The position numbers and the translations under genes were made by a program. Below, one piece after another: positions 52,918 to 62,374 of a stretch of 64,000 nt of DNA; within the stretch, counting starts at the first letter, position 1; each line of letters begins with the position of its first letter. The stretch spans positions 682,001-746,000 of the forward strand of contig NZ_BMVW01000001.1 of assembly GCF_014650915.1 (NCBI RefSeq), given 5' to 3'. The notes below the pieces were generated by a model. The model made no database searches and had not been told where the DNA came from. It worked only from the letters and a program-made list of their open reading frames with translations. This stretch comes from Streptomyces poonensis (GTDB taxonomy: Bacteria; Actinomycetota; Actinomycetes; Streptomycetales; Streptomycetaceae).

Positions 52918-53114
52918 CCACCGATGACGTTCGACACCGCGTCCATGATCGCGCCGGAGATGGCGCCGTCCAGGCCCAGTCCGTCGATCATCGTGAAGAT
53001 GCCGGCGATGATGATCAAGAGGCCCGCATACTCCACGAACCCCGCCCCCGCGTCCCGCTCCCTCCCCCGCATCCGGGAGACAACGGTCCGCTGCCAGTTG
53101 CCGAACCTGCTCAC
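52914..53114 (-). CDS. Flp-type type IVb pilin
   Basis: The 66-residue prepilin has the processing motif G/AGFVEY, with glutamate at +5 and tyrosine at +6, directly followed by the hydrophobic assembly helix AGLLIIIAGIFTMID. The motif G/xxxxEY is diagnostic of Flp pilins. The GTG at 53114 has GGGAGGG upstream. It is the likely major subunit of the pilus built by the TadABC machine. No prepilin peptidase is encoded in the visible cluster. Confidence 0.85.
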   Translation of the reverse strand: MSRFGNWQRTVVSRMRGRERDAGAGFVEYAGLLIIIAGIFTMIDGLGLDGAISGAIMDAVSNVIGG

Positions 53115-53240
53115 GACGTCTGCCCTCCCGCCCGATGTCACTGCCGACCGCAGCACCGTACGTGAGAGTCCGCCTACCGCGAGTGGGCCCCAGGGCCCAA
53201 CTTCTCCACACGACACGTACGGCCGGACGTACGACCGGAC

Positions 53241-53999
53241 TCACCGACTCCACCCCTCCCGAGCGGTCCCCAGCCACTGGGCGATCGCTTCGCTGCGCGA
53301 TGAGCTGTGCAGTTTCGCGAAGATTCGGTTGATGTGGTTCTTCACGGTCTTCTCGCTGATGAAGCAGGTGGCGGCGATCTGGCGGTTGTTCATGCCGGAC
53401 GCGATCAGGTCCATCACCTCCACCTCCCTTGAACTCAGGCCGAAGGCCGGTCGGTTGGGCACATGGCGGCGCATCCGCACCGCCCGGTCGGGTCGAGCGT
53501 CCGAAGACTGCGACGACTGTGCCATAAACGATTGCAGCTGCGAAGACACTTCTCGGAAATCGTGGGTGGGTTCGTATGAAACGCCAAGCGAGGGTGAGAG
53601 TGGGGAACCGCCCGCCCGTACGTCCCGTACCGCCTCGATCAGTTCCGGCGCCGTGAACTCCCCGTGCACCAGATAGCCGGCCGCGCCCCGGCGCAGCGCC
53701 TCCGCCACGATCTCCGGTTCGCTGCTGTACGTCAGCATCATCACGGGGGCGACGGCGGCGAGGGCGGGCAACGCCGTCAGGCCGTCCGTGCCCGGCATGC
53801 GGACGTCCAGCAGGATCACGTCGGGGCGGTGGTCCTCGGCCTGCCGTACCGCCTCCTCGCCGTCCACCGCTTGTGCGACCACCTCGATGTCGGGGTGGTC
53901 GCCGAGCAGGGCGGCGAGACCGGCGCGGACCACCGGGTTGTCGTCGGCCACGAGTATGCGGAGCGGTACGGGTGGGCCGGTGACGGCCTGGTCAGGCAT
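53241..53999 (-). CDS. LuxR/NarL-family response regulator of Tad locus
   Basis: The 252-residue regulator has receiver residues DD (ILVADDNP), phospho-acceptor Asp in VILLDVRMPG (about 61), T in MMLTYSS, and a C-terminal LuxR helix-turn-helix (LSSREVEVMDLIASGMNNRQ, IAATCFISEKTVKNHINRI). A long linker between (about 130-185) is unusual in length. It overlaps the end of the sensor kinase gene by 8 bp and is followed by the Flp pilin gene, so it likely controls the pilus genes. Confidence 0.93.
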   Translation of the reverse strand: MPDQAVTGPPVPLRILVADDNPVVRAGLAALLGDHPDIEVVAQAVDGEEAVRQAEDHRPDVILLDVRMPGTDGLTALPALAAVAPVMMLTYSSEPEIVAEALRRGAAGYLVHGEFTAPELIEAVRDVRAGGSPLSPSLGVSYEPTHDFREVSSQLQSFMAQSSQSSDARPDRAVRMRRHVPNRPAFGLSSREVEVMDLIASGMNNRQIAATCFISEKTVKNHINRIFAKLHSSSRSEAIAQWLGTAREGWSR

Positions 54000-55374
54000 G
54001 TGCCGCCTCCTCTCGGGAAGCTCGGGGGGCGTGGGGAGCCGTCGGGGTCGGGAGGGGGAGGGACACCCTGATCGATGTGCCTCCGGTGGGCGGGCCGGTG
54101 GTGATGGACAAGGAGGCGCCGATCGTCGTCGCCCGTTCCTGCATGCCGAGGAGCCCGAAGCGTCCGGCGCGGGCCGCCTCCTCGGGGGTGAGCCCGGGCG
54201 GCAGGCCCACTCCGTCGTCCGTGATCGTGAGGTGGAGGGTGCCGGTGAGGGCTCGTACCTCGACCACCACCTGCGTCGCCCGCGCGTGCCGGTGCGCGTT
54301 CTCCAGGGCCTCCGAGAGGATCGCCTGCAGGTGGTGGATCTGCGAGGTGCGGAGGTCGCGTGCGGGGATCGGTCCCGACGTCTCCCAGCGCACCGGAACG
54401 TTCGTACGGGCCGCGAAGTGATCGGTCACCGATGAAAGGCCCACCAGCAGATCCGTGGGTGGTTCTCCCGTCAGGTCCGTGTGCCGCCGCAGACCCGAGA
54501 GCAGGTCACGCGACTCCCCCGCCGCCCGGCGCGCCGCCGACGCCACCAGCTCGGCCTGCCGCTTCAGTACGCGCGGGTCGGCCGAGCGGTCCGCCGAGGC
54601 CGACAGGGCGTCCGCCGCCAGGGCCAGGCCGTGCAGGGTCTTGGCCACCGAGTCGTGCAGTTCACGGGCCAGGCGGGCGCGCTCCGTCTCCACGGCCTCC
54701 GCCACCGCGAGGCGGGACGTGGCCTCCGACAGCGCCTCCGTCGCCGTACCGAAGCGGAAGAGGAGGTTGCGCAGGGTGACGCCGATGACGCCCGCGCCCG
54801 CGCAGAAGCCCAGGATCAGGACGGTGTTCGTGCCCGCGCCCGGGCGGTGTTCCCAGGCCCGGTACACCGTCAGCAGGACCGTCAGTTGCAGGCCCGTGAA
54901 GACTCCCGAGCCGCGCCAGCCGTAGAGGAGGCCGGCCAGGAGAGGGGTGCAGACCGTCGCGTACGCGAGCGGGGAGGCCGGGGACGCCGTGAGGAGCAGG
55001 ATCGCGCCGAGGAGGAGGTCCAGGGCCATGAGTGTCGGGTGCGCGAGGAGGCGGGGGCCGAAGCGGTCCCAGTCCCTGAGCATGGCGTACGAGCCCATGA
55101 TGCCGAGGACCGCGGCGGTGAGCACCGCGTACCTCGGGGCGCCGTCCGCGGCGCCCGCCATCGCGAAGGGGGTGCCGATGGCGAGCGCGGCCAGGCGGAC
55201 GGCGATGGTCTGGCGGCAGAGCGACTGAAGGGCGTTGAGCTGGAGGCGGAGGCTCGCGGGGGCGGGGACGTCGTCCGCCAGGTAGCCGGAGGGCACGCCC
55301 CATGACCGGTGACCATGGCTCCCCGCGCGCCGAAGGCCCCCCGGCAGCCGAAAACCCCCCGTCATCGGCCTCAC
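53992..55374 (-). CDS. Sensor histidine kinase of Tad locus
   Basis: The 460-residue kinase has an N-terminal soluble piece, about six membrane segments (about 55-205), a dimerisation/phospho-acceptor helix of the HisKA_3 type (RARLARELHDSVAKTLHGL, His at about 242), and an ATPase with SEALENAHRHARA, LTITDDGVGLPPGL and GRFGLLGMQERA. The start GTG 55374 overlaps the TadC stop (GTGA); the next ATG is at 55365. It pairs with the response regulator that follows, forming a two-component system inside the pilus operon. Confidence 0.92.
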   Translation of the reverse strand: MRPMTGGFRLPGGLRRAGSHGHRSWGVPSGYLADDVPAPASLRLQLNALQSLCRQTIAVRLAALAIGTPFAMAGAADGAPRYAVLTAAVLGIMGSYAMLRDWDRFGPRLLAHPTLMALDLLLGAILLLTASPASPLAYATVCTPLLAGLLYGWRGSGVFTGLQLTVLLTVYRAWEHRPGAGTNTVLILGFCAGAGVIGVTLRNLLFRFGTATEALSEATSRLAVAEAVETERARLARELHDSVAKTLHGLALAADALSASADRSADPRVLKRQAELVASAARRAAGESRDLLSGLRRHTDLTGEPPTDLLVGLSSVTDHFAARTNVPVRWETSGPIPARDLRTSQIHHLQAILSEALENAHRHARATQVVVEVRALTGTLHLTITDDGVGLPPGLTPEEAARAGRFGLLGMQERATTIGASLSITTGPPTGGTSIRVSLPLPTPTAPHAPRASREEAAHA

Positions 55375-56261
55375 CGGCCCAGGATCTCGCCGAAGTTCGT
55401 GCCCGAGCCCAGGAACATGCCCGTCGCGATCAGGATCATCGTCGCGGGGAGCATGAAGACCAGGGTCACCAGCGTCGCCTTGGGGATCGTCTTCGCCGCG
55501 CGGCGCCTGGCGTTCTGGGCGTCCGTGCGGCGCATGTCCGTGGCGAGCTGGATGAGGGTCTCGGCGATGGGTGAACCCAGCTCCTCACCCTGTTGCAGCG
55601 CCGACACGAACTGGGCCACCTGCTCGGACGAGTTCCGTCTGCGGAGCTCGTCGAAGGCCTGGCGGCGGCTCACGCCCATGTCCATCTGGCGGAGCGTGAT
55701 GCGCAGTTCGTCGGCCCAGGGGCCCTCGTACTTCTCCGCCACCCGGTCCAGTGCCTGGCGGAAGCCGAGGCCGGCCGAGACCACGACGGCGAGCACGTCC
55801 AGGAAGTCCGGGAGCGTGCGGTCGATGACGTCCTTGCGTTCCCGGATGGCCTGCCAGATCGCGGCGTCGGCGGCCAGCAGGCCGAAGGCGAGGGTCAGGG
55901 CGGCGAGGAGCGGTGAGTCGTTGGTGAGGAAGACCAGGGCCATGAAGACGCCGAAGATGCCGTAGACGGCGCGGCGGGCCGCGTAGCGGTTCAGGGTCAG
56001 GCCGCCGGGGTTGCCCGCCATGTCGATACGGCGGCGCTTGGCCTCGACGCGGCGCGGGCCCATCAGGCGGAGGACGTACGGCGCGAAGCGCATGCCGAGG
56101 CGGTCGACGGCCGAGTCCGCCGTGGAGACGCGGGTCGCGCCGACCTCCAGGGCGAGCTCCAGGTCGCCGGGGAGCTTGGCCTCGGCGCGGATCATGCGGA
56201 TGCCGAGGAACACGCCCGCGACCGAGACGGCCGTCAGCAGGGCGAGGAGTACGGGCAGCAT
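55371..56261 (-). CDS. tadC: Type II/IVb secretion inner membrane protein TadC
   Basis: The 296-residue protein has the T2SF (GspF) fold: an N-terminal membrane helix, a cytoplasmic helical domain with the conserved [21 protein letters not shown] and [17 protein letters not shown] motifs. Two C-terminal membrane segments follow ([20 protein letters not shown]). With TadB it forms the membrane platform on which the TadA ATPase drives pilus assembly. It sits between tadB and the sensor kinase. Confidence 0.92.
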   Translation of the reverse strand: MLPVLLALLTAVSVAGVFLGIRMIRAEAKLPGDLELALEVGATRVSTADSAVDRLGMRFAPYVLRLMGPRRVEAKRRRIDMAGNPGGLTLNRYAARRAVYGIFGVFMALVFLTNDSPLLAALTLAFGLLAADAAIWQAIRERKDVIDRTLPDFLDVLAVVVSAGLGFRQALDRVAEKYEGPWADELRITLRQMDMGVSRRQAFDELRRRNSSEQVAQFVSALQQGEELGSPIAETLIQLATDMRRTDAQNARRRAAKTIPKATLVTLVFMLPATMILIATGMFLGSGTNFGEILGR

Positions 56262-56281
56262 GTCGGGTCTCGTCTCCCCTC

Positions 56282-57226
56282 TCAGACTTCGATCTTGCCG
56301 AGGCGGCGGATGACGAAGAAGCCGACCGTGTAGAGACCGACGGACACCAGGACCAGGATCTGGCCGAGCGGGGAGCCGGTGACCCGGGCCAGGGCGCCCT
56401 CGTTCGAGGAGTTGATCAGCAGGAGGGAGCCGAGGCCCAGCAGCGGGACCGTGAACGCCGTGGCGTTGACCTCGGACAGCATCGTGCGGACCTCGCGCCG
56501 GGTCTCCTTCCTGTCCTCCAGCGTCTGGGTGAGGTTGCGGAGCGAGCCGACCACCGAGCCGCCCGCCCGGTTGGACAGGACGAGTGTCGTGACGAGGACG
56601 ACCAGTTCACGGGAGGGCAGCCGCTCGGCCAGCTCGCCGAGGGCGTCGTCCACCGAGCGGCCGAGCGTGAGCTGGTCGGCGACCCGGGCGAGCTCCTCGC
56701 CCGCCGGGGCCTCCAGTTCCTCGGCGGCCATCGCCAGGGCCGTGCGCAGGGCGAGGCCGGCGGCCGTGGCGTTGGCGAGGAGGCGGGCCACGTCGGGGAG
56801 CTGGTTGATGAAGGCCTCGATGCGTTTCTGCCGCTGCCAGTTGAGGAAGATGGCCGCGCTCCAGACGGCGACGAGCGCGGCGATCGGGCCGAAGAAGGGG
56901 GCCAGTGTCGTGGCGGCGATCAGCCAGAGCGCGACGACGACCGCGGCGACGTACGTGGTGAACTCCCCCGCCGTGACGTCGAGGCCCGTCGCCGACAGCC
57001 GGAGGTGGATCGTACGGCCGAGGCGGGTGCGGCGCAGCCGGCGGTCGACGGCCCGGAAGCGGCGGATCCGGCCGCTCTCCGTGCGGGTCGGCGCCGTACT
57101 GGAGAGGCGGTCGACGAGGGCCTGGCGATGGGCGCGGCCCGAGGCGTACGTGTGCACGCCCGCGATCGCGAGGGTGCAGCACAGGACGGTGGCGCCGAGG
57201 GCGAGAAGAGTGGAGTCCGTGGTCAT
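56282..57226 (-). CDS. tadB: Type II/IVb secretion inner membrane protein TadB
   Basis: The 314-residue protein is the second T2SF platform subunit. It has membrane segments at the start and middle, the family core [41 protein letters not shown] and [22 protein letters not shown]-terminal membrane pair follows. Its ATG overlaps the tadA stop (ATGA). Confidence 0.92.
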   Translation of the reverse strand: MTTDSTLLALGATVLCCTLAIAGVHTYASGRAHRQALVDRLSSTAPTRTESGRIRRFRAVDRRLRRTRLGRTIHLRLSATGLDVTAGEFTTYVAAVVVALWLIAATTLAPFFGPIAALVAVWSAAIFLNWQRQKRIEAFINQLPDVARLLANATAAGLALRTALAMAAEELEAPAGEELARVADQLTLGRSVDDALGELAERLPSRELVVLVTTLVLSNRAGGSVVGSLRNLTQTLEDRKETRREVRTMLSEVNATAFTVPLLGLGSLLLINSSNEGALARVTGSPLGQILVLVSVGLYTVGFFVIRRLGKIEV

Positions 57227-58566
57227 CCGATGGCCTGCCTCGTGGCGAGTACGTCGATGGCCTCCGCGACACCGAACGCGGGCGGCAGCGGTTCGTTGGC
57301 CACGTACAGCTTCTCCGCGACCGGGCGCGGCACCGGCAGGTGCTCGAAGTGGCCGTGGACGACGCGGTCGGGGCCGAGGGGCTTCGGCACGAAGCGGGAG
57401 ACGGTGGCGATGCGGAACTGCTCGCGGCCGTGCGAGACGAGCAGCGCGATCTCGGTGATCTTGCGGGAGCCGTCGGCGAAGCGGGTGAGCTGGACGACGA
57501 CGTCGACCGCCGAGTTGATCTGGTCCTTGAGGGCCTCGAAGGGGATCAGCACCTCGGACATGGAGCCGAGGGTCTGGAGGCGCATCAGGGCGTCCTCGGC
57601 GGAGTTGGCGTGGACGGTGGCGAGGGAGCCGTCGTGGCCGGTGGACATGGCCTGGAGCATGTCGAGGGTCTCGCCGCCGCGGACCTCACCGACGATGATC
57701 CGGTCGGGGCGCATGCGCAGGGAGTTGCGGACCAGGTCGCGGATGGTGATCTGGCCCTTGCCCTCGATGTTCGGGGGCCGGGACTCCAGGCGGATGACGT
57801 GCTCCTGCTGGAGCTGGAGTTCGGCGGAGTCCTCGATGGTGATGATGCGCTCGTGGGCCGGGATCAGGCCGGAGAGGGCGTTGAGGAGGGTCGTCTTGCC
57901 GGTGCCCGTACCGCCGCTGACGATCACGTTGAAGCGGGCGCGGACGAACGCGGCGAGCAGCATCAGCATCTGCTCGTCCAGCGAGCCGAGGCCGATCAGC
58001 TCCGGCAGCGTGTACGCGCGCGGGAAGCGGCGGATCGTGAGGGTGGGGCCGGTGAGGGCGAGCGGCGGGATGATGACGTTGACGCGTTCGCCGGTGGGCA
58101 GGCGGGCGTCGACCATGGGGTTGGACTCGTCGACGCGGCGGTTCACGGTCGACACGATGCGTTCGATGGTCTGCATCAGCTGCTCGGTGGAGGCGAAGCG
58201 GAGCGGCAGCTGTTCGACCCGCCCGGCGCGCTCCACGAAGACCGAGTCGGGGCCGTTGACCATGATCTCGGTGATGGACGCGTCGGCGAGGAGGGGTTCG
58301 AGGACGCCCAGGCCGAGGGCTTCGTCGACGACCCTGCGGATCAGCTGGGAGCGTTCCGCGGAGGAGAGTACCGGGCCCTCGCGGCTGATGATGTGGCCGA
58401 GGACGCGCTCCAGGCGGGCGCGGCGTTCGGTGGCCGCGAGGCTCGACATCTCGGCGAGGTCGATCTCCTCGAGGAGCTTGGCGCGGTAGACGGCCACGAG
58501 GTGTCCGTCCTCGCGTCCGGCTCCCCCTTCCTTCTCGGGGACGGCGATACGGGATCGCAGGCTCAT
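57223..58566 (-). CDS. tadA: Tad pilus assembly ATPase TadA (CpaF)
   Basis: The 447-residue secretion ATPase has an N-terminal helical region, Walker [17 protein letters not shown] (about 218-233), the Asp box [31 protein letters not shown], Walker [15 protein letters not shown] and the His box [12 protein letters not shown]. It hydrolyses ATP in the cytoplasm to power extension or retraction of Flp pili. GGAAGGAG precedes the ATG. Confidence 0.95.
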   Translation of the reverse strand: MSLRSRIAVPEKEGGAGREDGHLVAVYRAKLLEEIDLAEMSSLAATERRARLERVLGHIISREGPVLSSAERSQLIRRVVDEALGLGVLEPLLADASITEIMVNGPDSVFVERAGRVEQLPLRFASTEQLMQTIERIVSTVNRRVDESNPMVDARLPTGERVNVIIPPLALTGPTLTIRRFPRAYTLPELIGLGSLDEQMLMLLAAFVRARFNVIVSGGTGTGKTTLLNALSGLIPAHERIITIEDSAELQLQQEHVIRLESRPPNIEGKGQITIRDLVRNSLRMRPDRIIVGEVRGGETLDMLQAMSTGHDGSLATVHANSAEDALMRLQTLGSMSEVLIPFEALKDQINSAVDVVVQLTRFADGSRKITEIALLVSHGREQFRIATVSRFVPKPLGPDRVVHGHFEHLPVPRPVAEKLYVANEPLPPAFGVAEAIDVLATRQAIG

Positions 58567-58640
58567 CTTCGTCAGCTCCTTCCGGTGTCGGTCGTCTTGG
58601 TCAGTCGGTGTCAGTCGGTGTCAGTCGTCTTGGTCGTTGG
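58567..58640. repeat. Short direct repeats at the tadE2/tadA junction
   Basis: TCAGTCGGTG occurs in tandem at 58601-58610 and 58611-58620 and begins again at 58621. GTCGTCTTGGTC flanks the array on both sides (58591-58602 and 58625-58636). The second TadE stop codon lies in the array. Confidence 0.6.
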
Positions 58641-59004
58641 GCATGGTGGCGTCCCGCGTCACGGTCACGTCGTCGAACAGCGGGATGACGGAAGGGACGG
58701 TGACCGTGACCGTCGCGGTGGTGGTGTCGCCGCCCGTCGCCGGGGCGACCTGCGGGTTCAGCCAGCCGCTCACCGACGCCTGGCCGGCCGCGGCCCCGTC
58801 GTCCCCGAGGGACGCGGCGCGGGCGGCGGCCCGGGCGCCCGAGCCCGCCTGGTTGATCCCGTACCCGATGAGCCCGAGCTGGATGGCGGCCATCCCGATC
58901 AGAAGCAGGATGGGCAGGAATCCGGCGAACTCCAGCATGGAGACACCCCGGTCGTCCCCGGCGTTCCGTAACCTGCGCCGCACGCGCTCGACCGGCCCGG
59001 TCAT
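58621..59004 (-). CDS. TadE-family minor pseudopilin
   Basis: The 127-residue product has the pseudopilin motif DRG/VSMLEF, glutamate at +5, then FAGFLPILLLIGMAAIQLGL as the assembly helix. A secreted alanine-rich region with GSGARAAARAASLG follows. Its ATG overlaps the upstream CpaE-TadE stop. It would join the pilus tip or base complex. Confidence 0.85.
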   Translation of the reverse strand: MTGPVERVRRRLRNAGDDRGVSMLEFAGFLPILLLIGMAAIQLGLIGYGINQAGSGARAAARAASLGDDGAAAGQASVSGWLNPQVAPATGGDTTTATVTVTVPSVIPLFDDVTVTRDATMPNDQDD

Positions 59005-60632
59005 CCCCCGTCTCCCTCCAGCGCGGCCCCCGCCCGGCCCTCGACGCTCGGCCAGCCGGGGTCGAAGCCGGGGAAGAAGAGCGGGACCTCGGCCTCGACG
59101 CTGGCTGTCATGACGGAGCCTTCGGGGCCGCAGTCGAACTCGACGGTCCAGGCGCCCGGCACGTGCTCGCTCCCGGCGGCGTCGCAGGCGCCGTTCCAGT
59201 CCCCGTCCACCGCGTACGCCGCCGTCGCCGCCCGCGCCGCCTCGTCCGCCGCGTTTCCCGCGATCGAGTACGTGTAGCCGTACAGCACGCACTGCCACAG
59301 GATCGCCATCACCACGAGCAGCAGCGGGAACATGCCCGCGAACTCCAGGGTGACCGAGCCGCGGTCGCCGCCCCTGCGGCGGAGGGCCAGGGCTCCCCGG
59401 TCGGCGGACGGCTTGCGGCGCCGGCCGCCCCCGCCTCCGCCTCCGCCCTCCTGCGTCTTGACCAGCCCGAGTTCCCCGGCCAGCGACCACAGGGCCTGCT
59501 TGACGGTGGAGCGCGAGTCCAGGTCCTGGAGCCGTCCCGCGTCGACGACCGACTGGAGTTCCTTGAAGGCGGCGGGTACGGCGGCACGGGCCGCCTTGGT
59601 GCCGGTGACCTTCTCCACCAGCGACGGCTGGATCTCCGTACCGCGGGAGTGCCGGTTGACGACCGTGAGGGTCTCCTCGGCCTTGCGGATCTGGAGCCGG
59701 TCCCAGAGGCGGACCATGCGCTTGGCGGCGCGGACGGCGACGACGTCCGGGGTGACGAGGAGCAGCGCCTGGTCGGCCATCTCGACGGCGGCCGCGGTCG
59801 CCGCGTTCATCTGGGAGCCGCAGTCGACGACCAGCAGGTCGTGCCGGGCGCGCAGGGCGCTGATCACCTGGCGGGTCACCCGGTCGGTGACCTCCTCGCC
59901 GCGTTCGCCCTCGCCGGGGGCGAGGAGGAGGGCGAGGCCGGTCTCGTGGGTGTAGACCGCCTCCTGGAGGACGCGGGGGTTGATGTCCGTGATCCCGGCG
60001 AGGTCGGCGACGGACCGGCGGAACTGGACGTCGAGGTACGAGGCGACGTCGCCGGACTGGAGGTCCAGGTCCAGCAGGGCGACGGTACGGCCGGAGGCGC
60101 GGGCCGCGAGGGCGAGGTGGACGGCGGTGAGGGTGGTGCCGACGCCGCCCTTCGCGCCGGTGACCGTGACGACGGTGCCGCCCGGTCCGGCGTACAGCTC
60201 GGGAGCGTTCGAGCCGAGGTGGCGGCGCATGCCGGCGGACCAGGACGCGGCGGCCTGGACGCGTTCGGCGAGGGCGTCGTAGCCGAGGGGCAGGGTGACG
60301 ATGCCGCGGGCGCCGGAGTCCATGGCGGCCGTGAGCACGCCCGTGCTGGTGTCGGCGGTGATGAGGACGACGCCGACCGCCGGGAAGCGCATGACCAGGT
60401 CGCGGATCAGGTCCAGGGCGGGGACCGGGCCGATCCGCTCGTGCACGAGGACGACCTCGGGCAGCTCGTCGAGGGATTCGGCGGCGAGGCGCGCGAGGGT
60501 GTCGAGCAGGGCGGTGGAGTCCGGGACCGGGGGTGCCGGTTCGGCGTCCGCGAGCTGGCTCAGCAGGGTGCTCAGGGAGCGGGCGGAGTCGACGTCCCCG
60601 ACGGCGGGGAGGATGCGGATGGTCATGGGCAC
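59001..60632 (-). CDS. CpaE/TadZ ATPase fused to a TadE pseudopilin domain
   Basis: The 543-residue protein has an atypical receiver domain at about 1-120, a ParA/MinD-type ATPase with deviant Walker A GAKGGVGTTLTAVHLAL (about 155-171), DLDLQSGDVASYLD and LLVVDCGSQMNAATAA. After the CpaE part come a nine-glycine linker and a basic patch (about 405-425). A complete TadE domain follows: G/SVTLEF, the helix FAGMFPLLLVVMAILWQC and a secreted tail. The frame is continuous. CpaE localises the pilus machine and TadE is normally separate, so prepilin cleavage at G/S would split the two parts. Confidence 0.88.
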   Translation of the reverse strand: MPMTIRILPAVGDVDSARSLSTLLSQLADAEPAPPVPDSTALLDTLARLAAESLDELPEVVLVHERIGPVPALDLIRDLVMRFPAVGVVLITADTSTGVLTAAMDSGARGIVTLPLGYDALAERVQAAASWSAGMRRHLGSNAPELYAGPGGTVVTVTGAKGGVGTTLTAVHLALAARASGRTVALLDLDLQSGDVASYLDVQFRRSVADLAGITDINPRVLQEAVYTHETGLALLLAPGEGERGEEVTDRVTRQVISALRARHDLLVVDCGSQMNAATAAAVEMADQALLLVTPDVVAVRAAKRMVRLWDRLQIRKAEETLTVVNRHSRGTEIQPSLVEKVTGTKAARAAVPAAFKELQSVVDAGRLQDLDSRSTVKQALWSLAGELGLVKTQEGGGGGGGGRRRKPSADRGALALRRRGGDRGSVTLEFAGMFPLLLVVMAILWQCVLYGYTYSIAGNAADEAARAATAAYAVDGDWNGACDAAGSEHVPGAWTVEFDCGPEGSVMTASVEAEVPLFFPGFDPGWPSVEGRAGAALEGDGG

Positions 60633-60674
60633 GGCCCCGCGGGGACGTGACGGGCGGGCGTCATGCGCGGCCTC

Positions 60675-61391
60675 CTACTTGTCCTCGTCGAGGGTGTACG
60701 TGCGGTCGCCGGGCGGTACGGCGGTGTCGTCGCCGCCCGCGACCAGCGCGAGGCGGACGTGCTCGGCGAACGACTCGGCGTAGGCGACGCGCTGGGCGTC
60801 CGCCGTGCCGAGGGCGAAGGTGATGGGGACGGCCTCGGTGGCGGTGCGGCGGCGCTCGTTGCTGGACTGGCCGGGTTCGAGGGCGGTCAGCTCGCCGACG
60901 TCGATGACGCGCGCGCCGGCGACGATCAGCTTGGACTGGTCGGTGCCCTTGTCGCTGTCGTCGGCCCCGAAGGTGGCGAAGATGTTGACCCGCGAGCCGG
61001 GGGCGATCTTCCCCGCCACACCGGTGGACGCGTCGATCATGATGGCGATCTCCTGCTGCCCGGCCGCGAGCTCGGGCCGGTCGACGATCATGTCGCGTTG
61101 GAGCAGGGACCCCTCCTCCAGCCGCGTCACGGCGATCTTCCCCCGGATGTCGCCGAGGTCGGTGACGGCCGTGCCGGACAGCCACCGCTCCGGCATCGAG
61201 ATCCGCTCGAACTGGTCGGCCGTGAGCTCCTTGTACGGCGCGATGTCGTCCTTCAGCCGGTACGCGGTCACTTCCGGCCCGACCTGCTCCTTCACGTCAC
61301 GGATCACCGAGAGCACTCCGGCGAAGGCTCCGAGGGCGCACAGGGCCGAGAGGACCAGCAGGATGACGCCGCGGCGCTGGCGTGAGTTCAT
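60675..61391 (-). CDS. cpaB: Flp pilus assembly protein CpaB (SAF domain)
   Basis: The 238-residue protein has one N-terminal membrane anchor (VILLVLSALCALGAFAGVLS), a SAF domain (about 40-110; IAPYKELTADQFERISMPER, GSLLQRDMIVDR) and an RcpC/CpaB-like domain (GQQEIAIMIDASTGVAGKI then PGSRVNIFATFG). In Gram-negative bacteria this protein works with the secretin; Gram-positive loci often keep it without a secretin. It is the first of the tightly packed Tad genes. Confidence 0.9.
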   Translation of the reverse strand: MNSRQRRGVILLVLSALCALGAFAGVLSVIRDVKEQVGPEVTAYRLKDDIAPYKELTADQFERISMPERWLSGTAVTDLGDIRGKIAVTRLEEGSLLQRDMIVDRPELAAGQQEIAIMIDASTGVAGKIAPGSRVNIFATFGADDSDKGTDQSKLIVAGARVIDVGELTALEPGQSSNERRRTATEAVPITFALGTADAQRVAYAESFAEHVRLALVAGGDDTAVPPGDRTYTLDEDK

Positions 61392-61513
61392 GACGCGGAC
61401 AACCTCGATCGGGGCGGGGACGGACGGGTCGAGCTGGTCGGGCGGGACAAGCTGGTCGGGCGGTCGAGCGGCCGTGCTTGCGCGTACCTGCTATGGAGTT
61501 GGATGTGTGTGAC

Positions 61514-62374
61514 TCACGTACCACCTCGGGGCAGCGCGCGTACGGTCGTCGGCTGAAGTTCGGGTAACGGCGCGGCGCAGAACCCGCAGCGGTCGCCGAT
61601 GAGTTCCAGCCCGCACCAGTGGCACAGCTCCCGGCGCACGGACGACACGAGCTGGTAGAGCACGGACACGTCGTACAGCCCGGCGGCGAACTCGACGATC
61701 TTCCCGGTCCCCCACCAGCGCGGGGACTCGTCGGGCAGGGGGACGTTCGCCACGCCCTGCACCTGCCAGGAGGGCGCGAGCGTCGCGGTCACCCAGTCGG
61801 AGGGCGCCTGCCCGCTCGCGACGAGCAGCCGGGTGCCGAACTCGGGCCCGGTGAGGTCCCCCTCGCCGATGCGCACGAGCTGGGGTTTCGGATGGGCCAG
61901 TACGCCGAACTGGGCGCCCGGCACCCATGACTTGGCGTGGGTCTTCAGGGACACGGGGACGCGGTCCAGCTTGGCCACCGACCCGAGGAGGGCGCCGGAG
62001 TAGATGTAGTGGGCGAGGAGGCGGGCGGAGGAGGCGAGCACGCCCGGACTGAAGTCACATGCGGACAGCTGCCGTAACTGCTGGGCCAGCAGGGCGAGCC
62101 CGAGCGGGGGCAGATCGACCCCGAGCAGTGCGATCCGGTCGCTTTCGAGCACGGAACGGACGGCGTGCAGGCGCCGGGCGGCGGGTTGCTGACCGGTGGG
62201 CGAGTAGAGCGCGATGACGTATCCGTGCTGCTCGATCAGCGCGTGCATCCCGAGGAGGGAGTCTTCGAGCGTGTCCTGCGGCTGGACGACGGCGGGCGGG
62301 GTCTGCCGGTCCTGGGGTGGGAGCACCAGATCGGAACTGGTGACGGCTATCGCGGTCGGCACGCTGCACACCAC
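61514..62374 (-). CDS. Tad-linked protein with C-terminal zinc ribbon; two TTA codons
   Basis: The 286-residue protein has no membrane segment. Its last third carries a CxxC...CxxC pair (CHWCGLELIGDRCGFCAAPL) that fits a treble-clef or zinc-ribbon. The body has no family that I recognise. Leucine codons at plus-strand 62075-62077 and 61565-61567 are TTA, so full translation should depend on bldA tRNA. It lies upstream of cpaB in the same direction across 122 bp and may be a regulator or accessory factor of the pilus locus. The ATG at 62374 is used; GTG 62362 is possible. Confidence 0.7.
   Translation of the reverse strand: MVCSVPTAIAVTSSDLVLPPQDRQTPPAVVQPQDTLEDSLLGMHALIEQHGYVIALYSPTGQQPAARRLHAVRSVLESDRIALLGVDLPPLGLALLAQQLRQLSACDFSPGVLASSARLLAHYIYSGALLGSVAKLDRVPVSLKTHAKSWVPGAQFGVLAHPKPQLVRIGEGDLTGPEFGTRLLVASGQAPSDWVTATLAPSWQVQGVANVPLPDESPRWWGTGKIVEFAAGLYDVSVLYQLVSSVRRELCHWCGLELIGDRCGFCAAPLPELQPTTVRALPRGGT

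Noticed and set aside
57340..58971. 543-codon plus-strand ORF opposite tadA and tadE
   Set aside because: Shadow frame of the Tad genes; composition is Gly/Asp/Val-biased with no motif.
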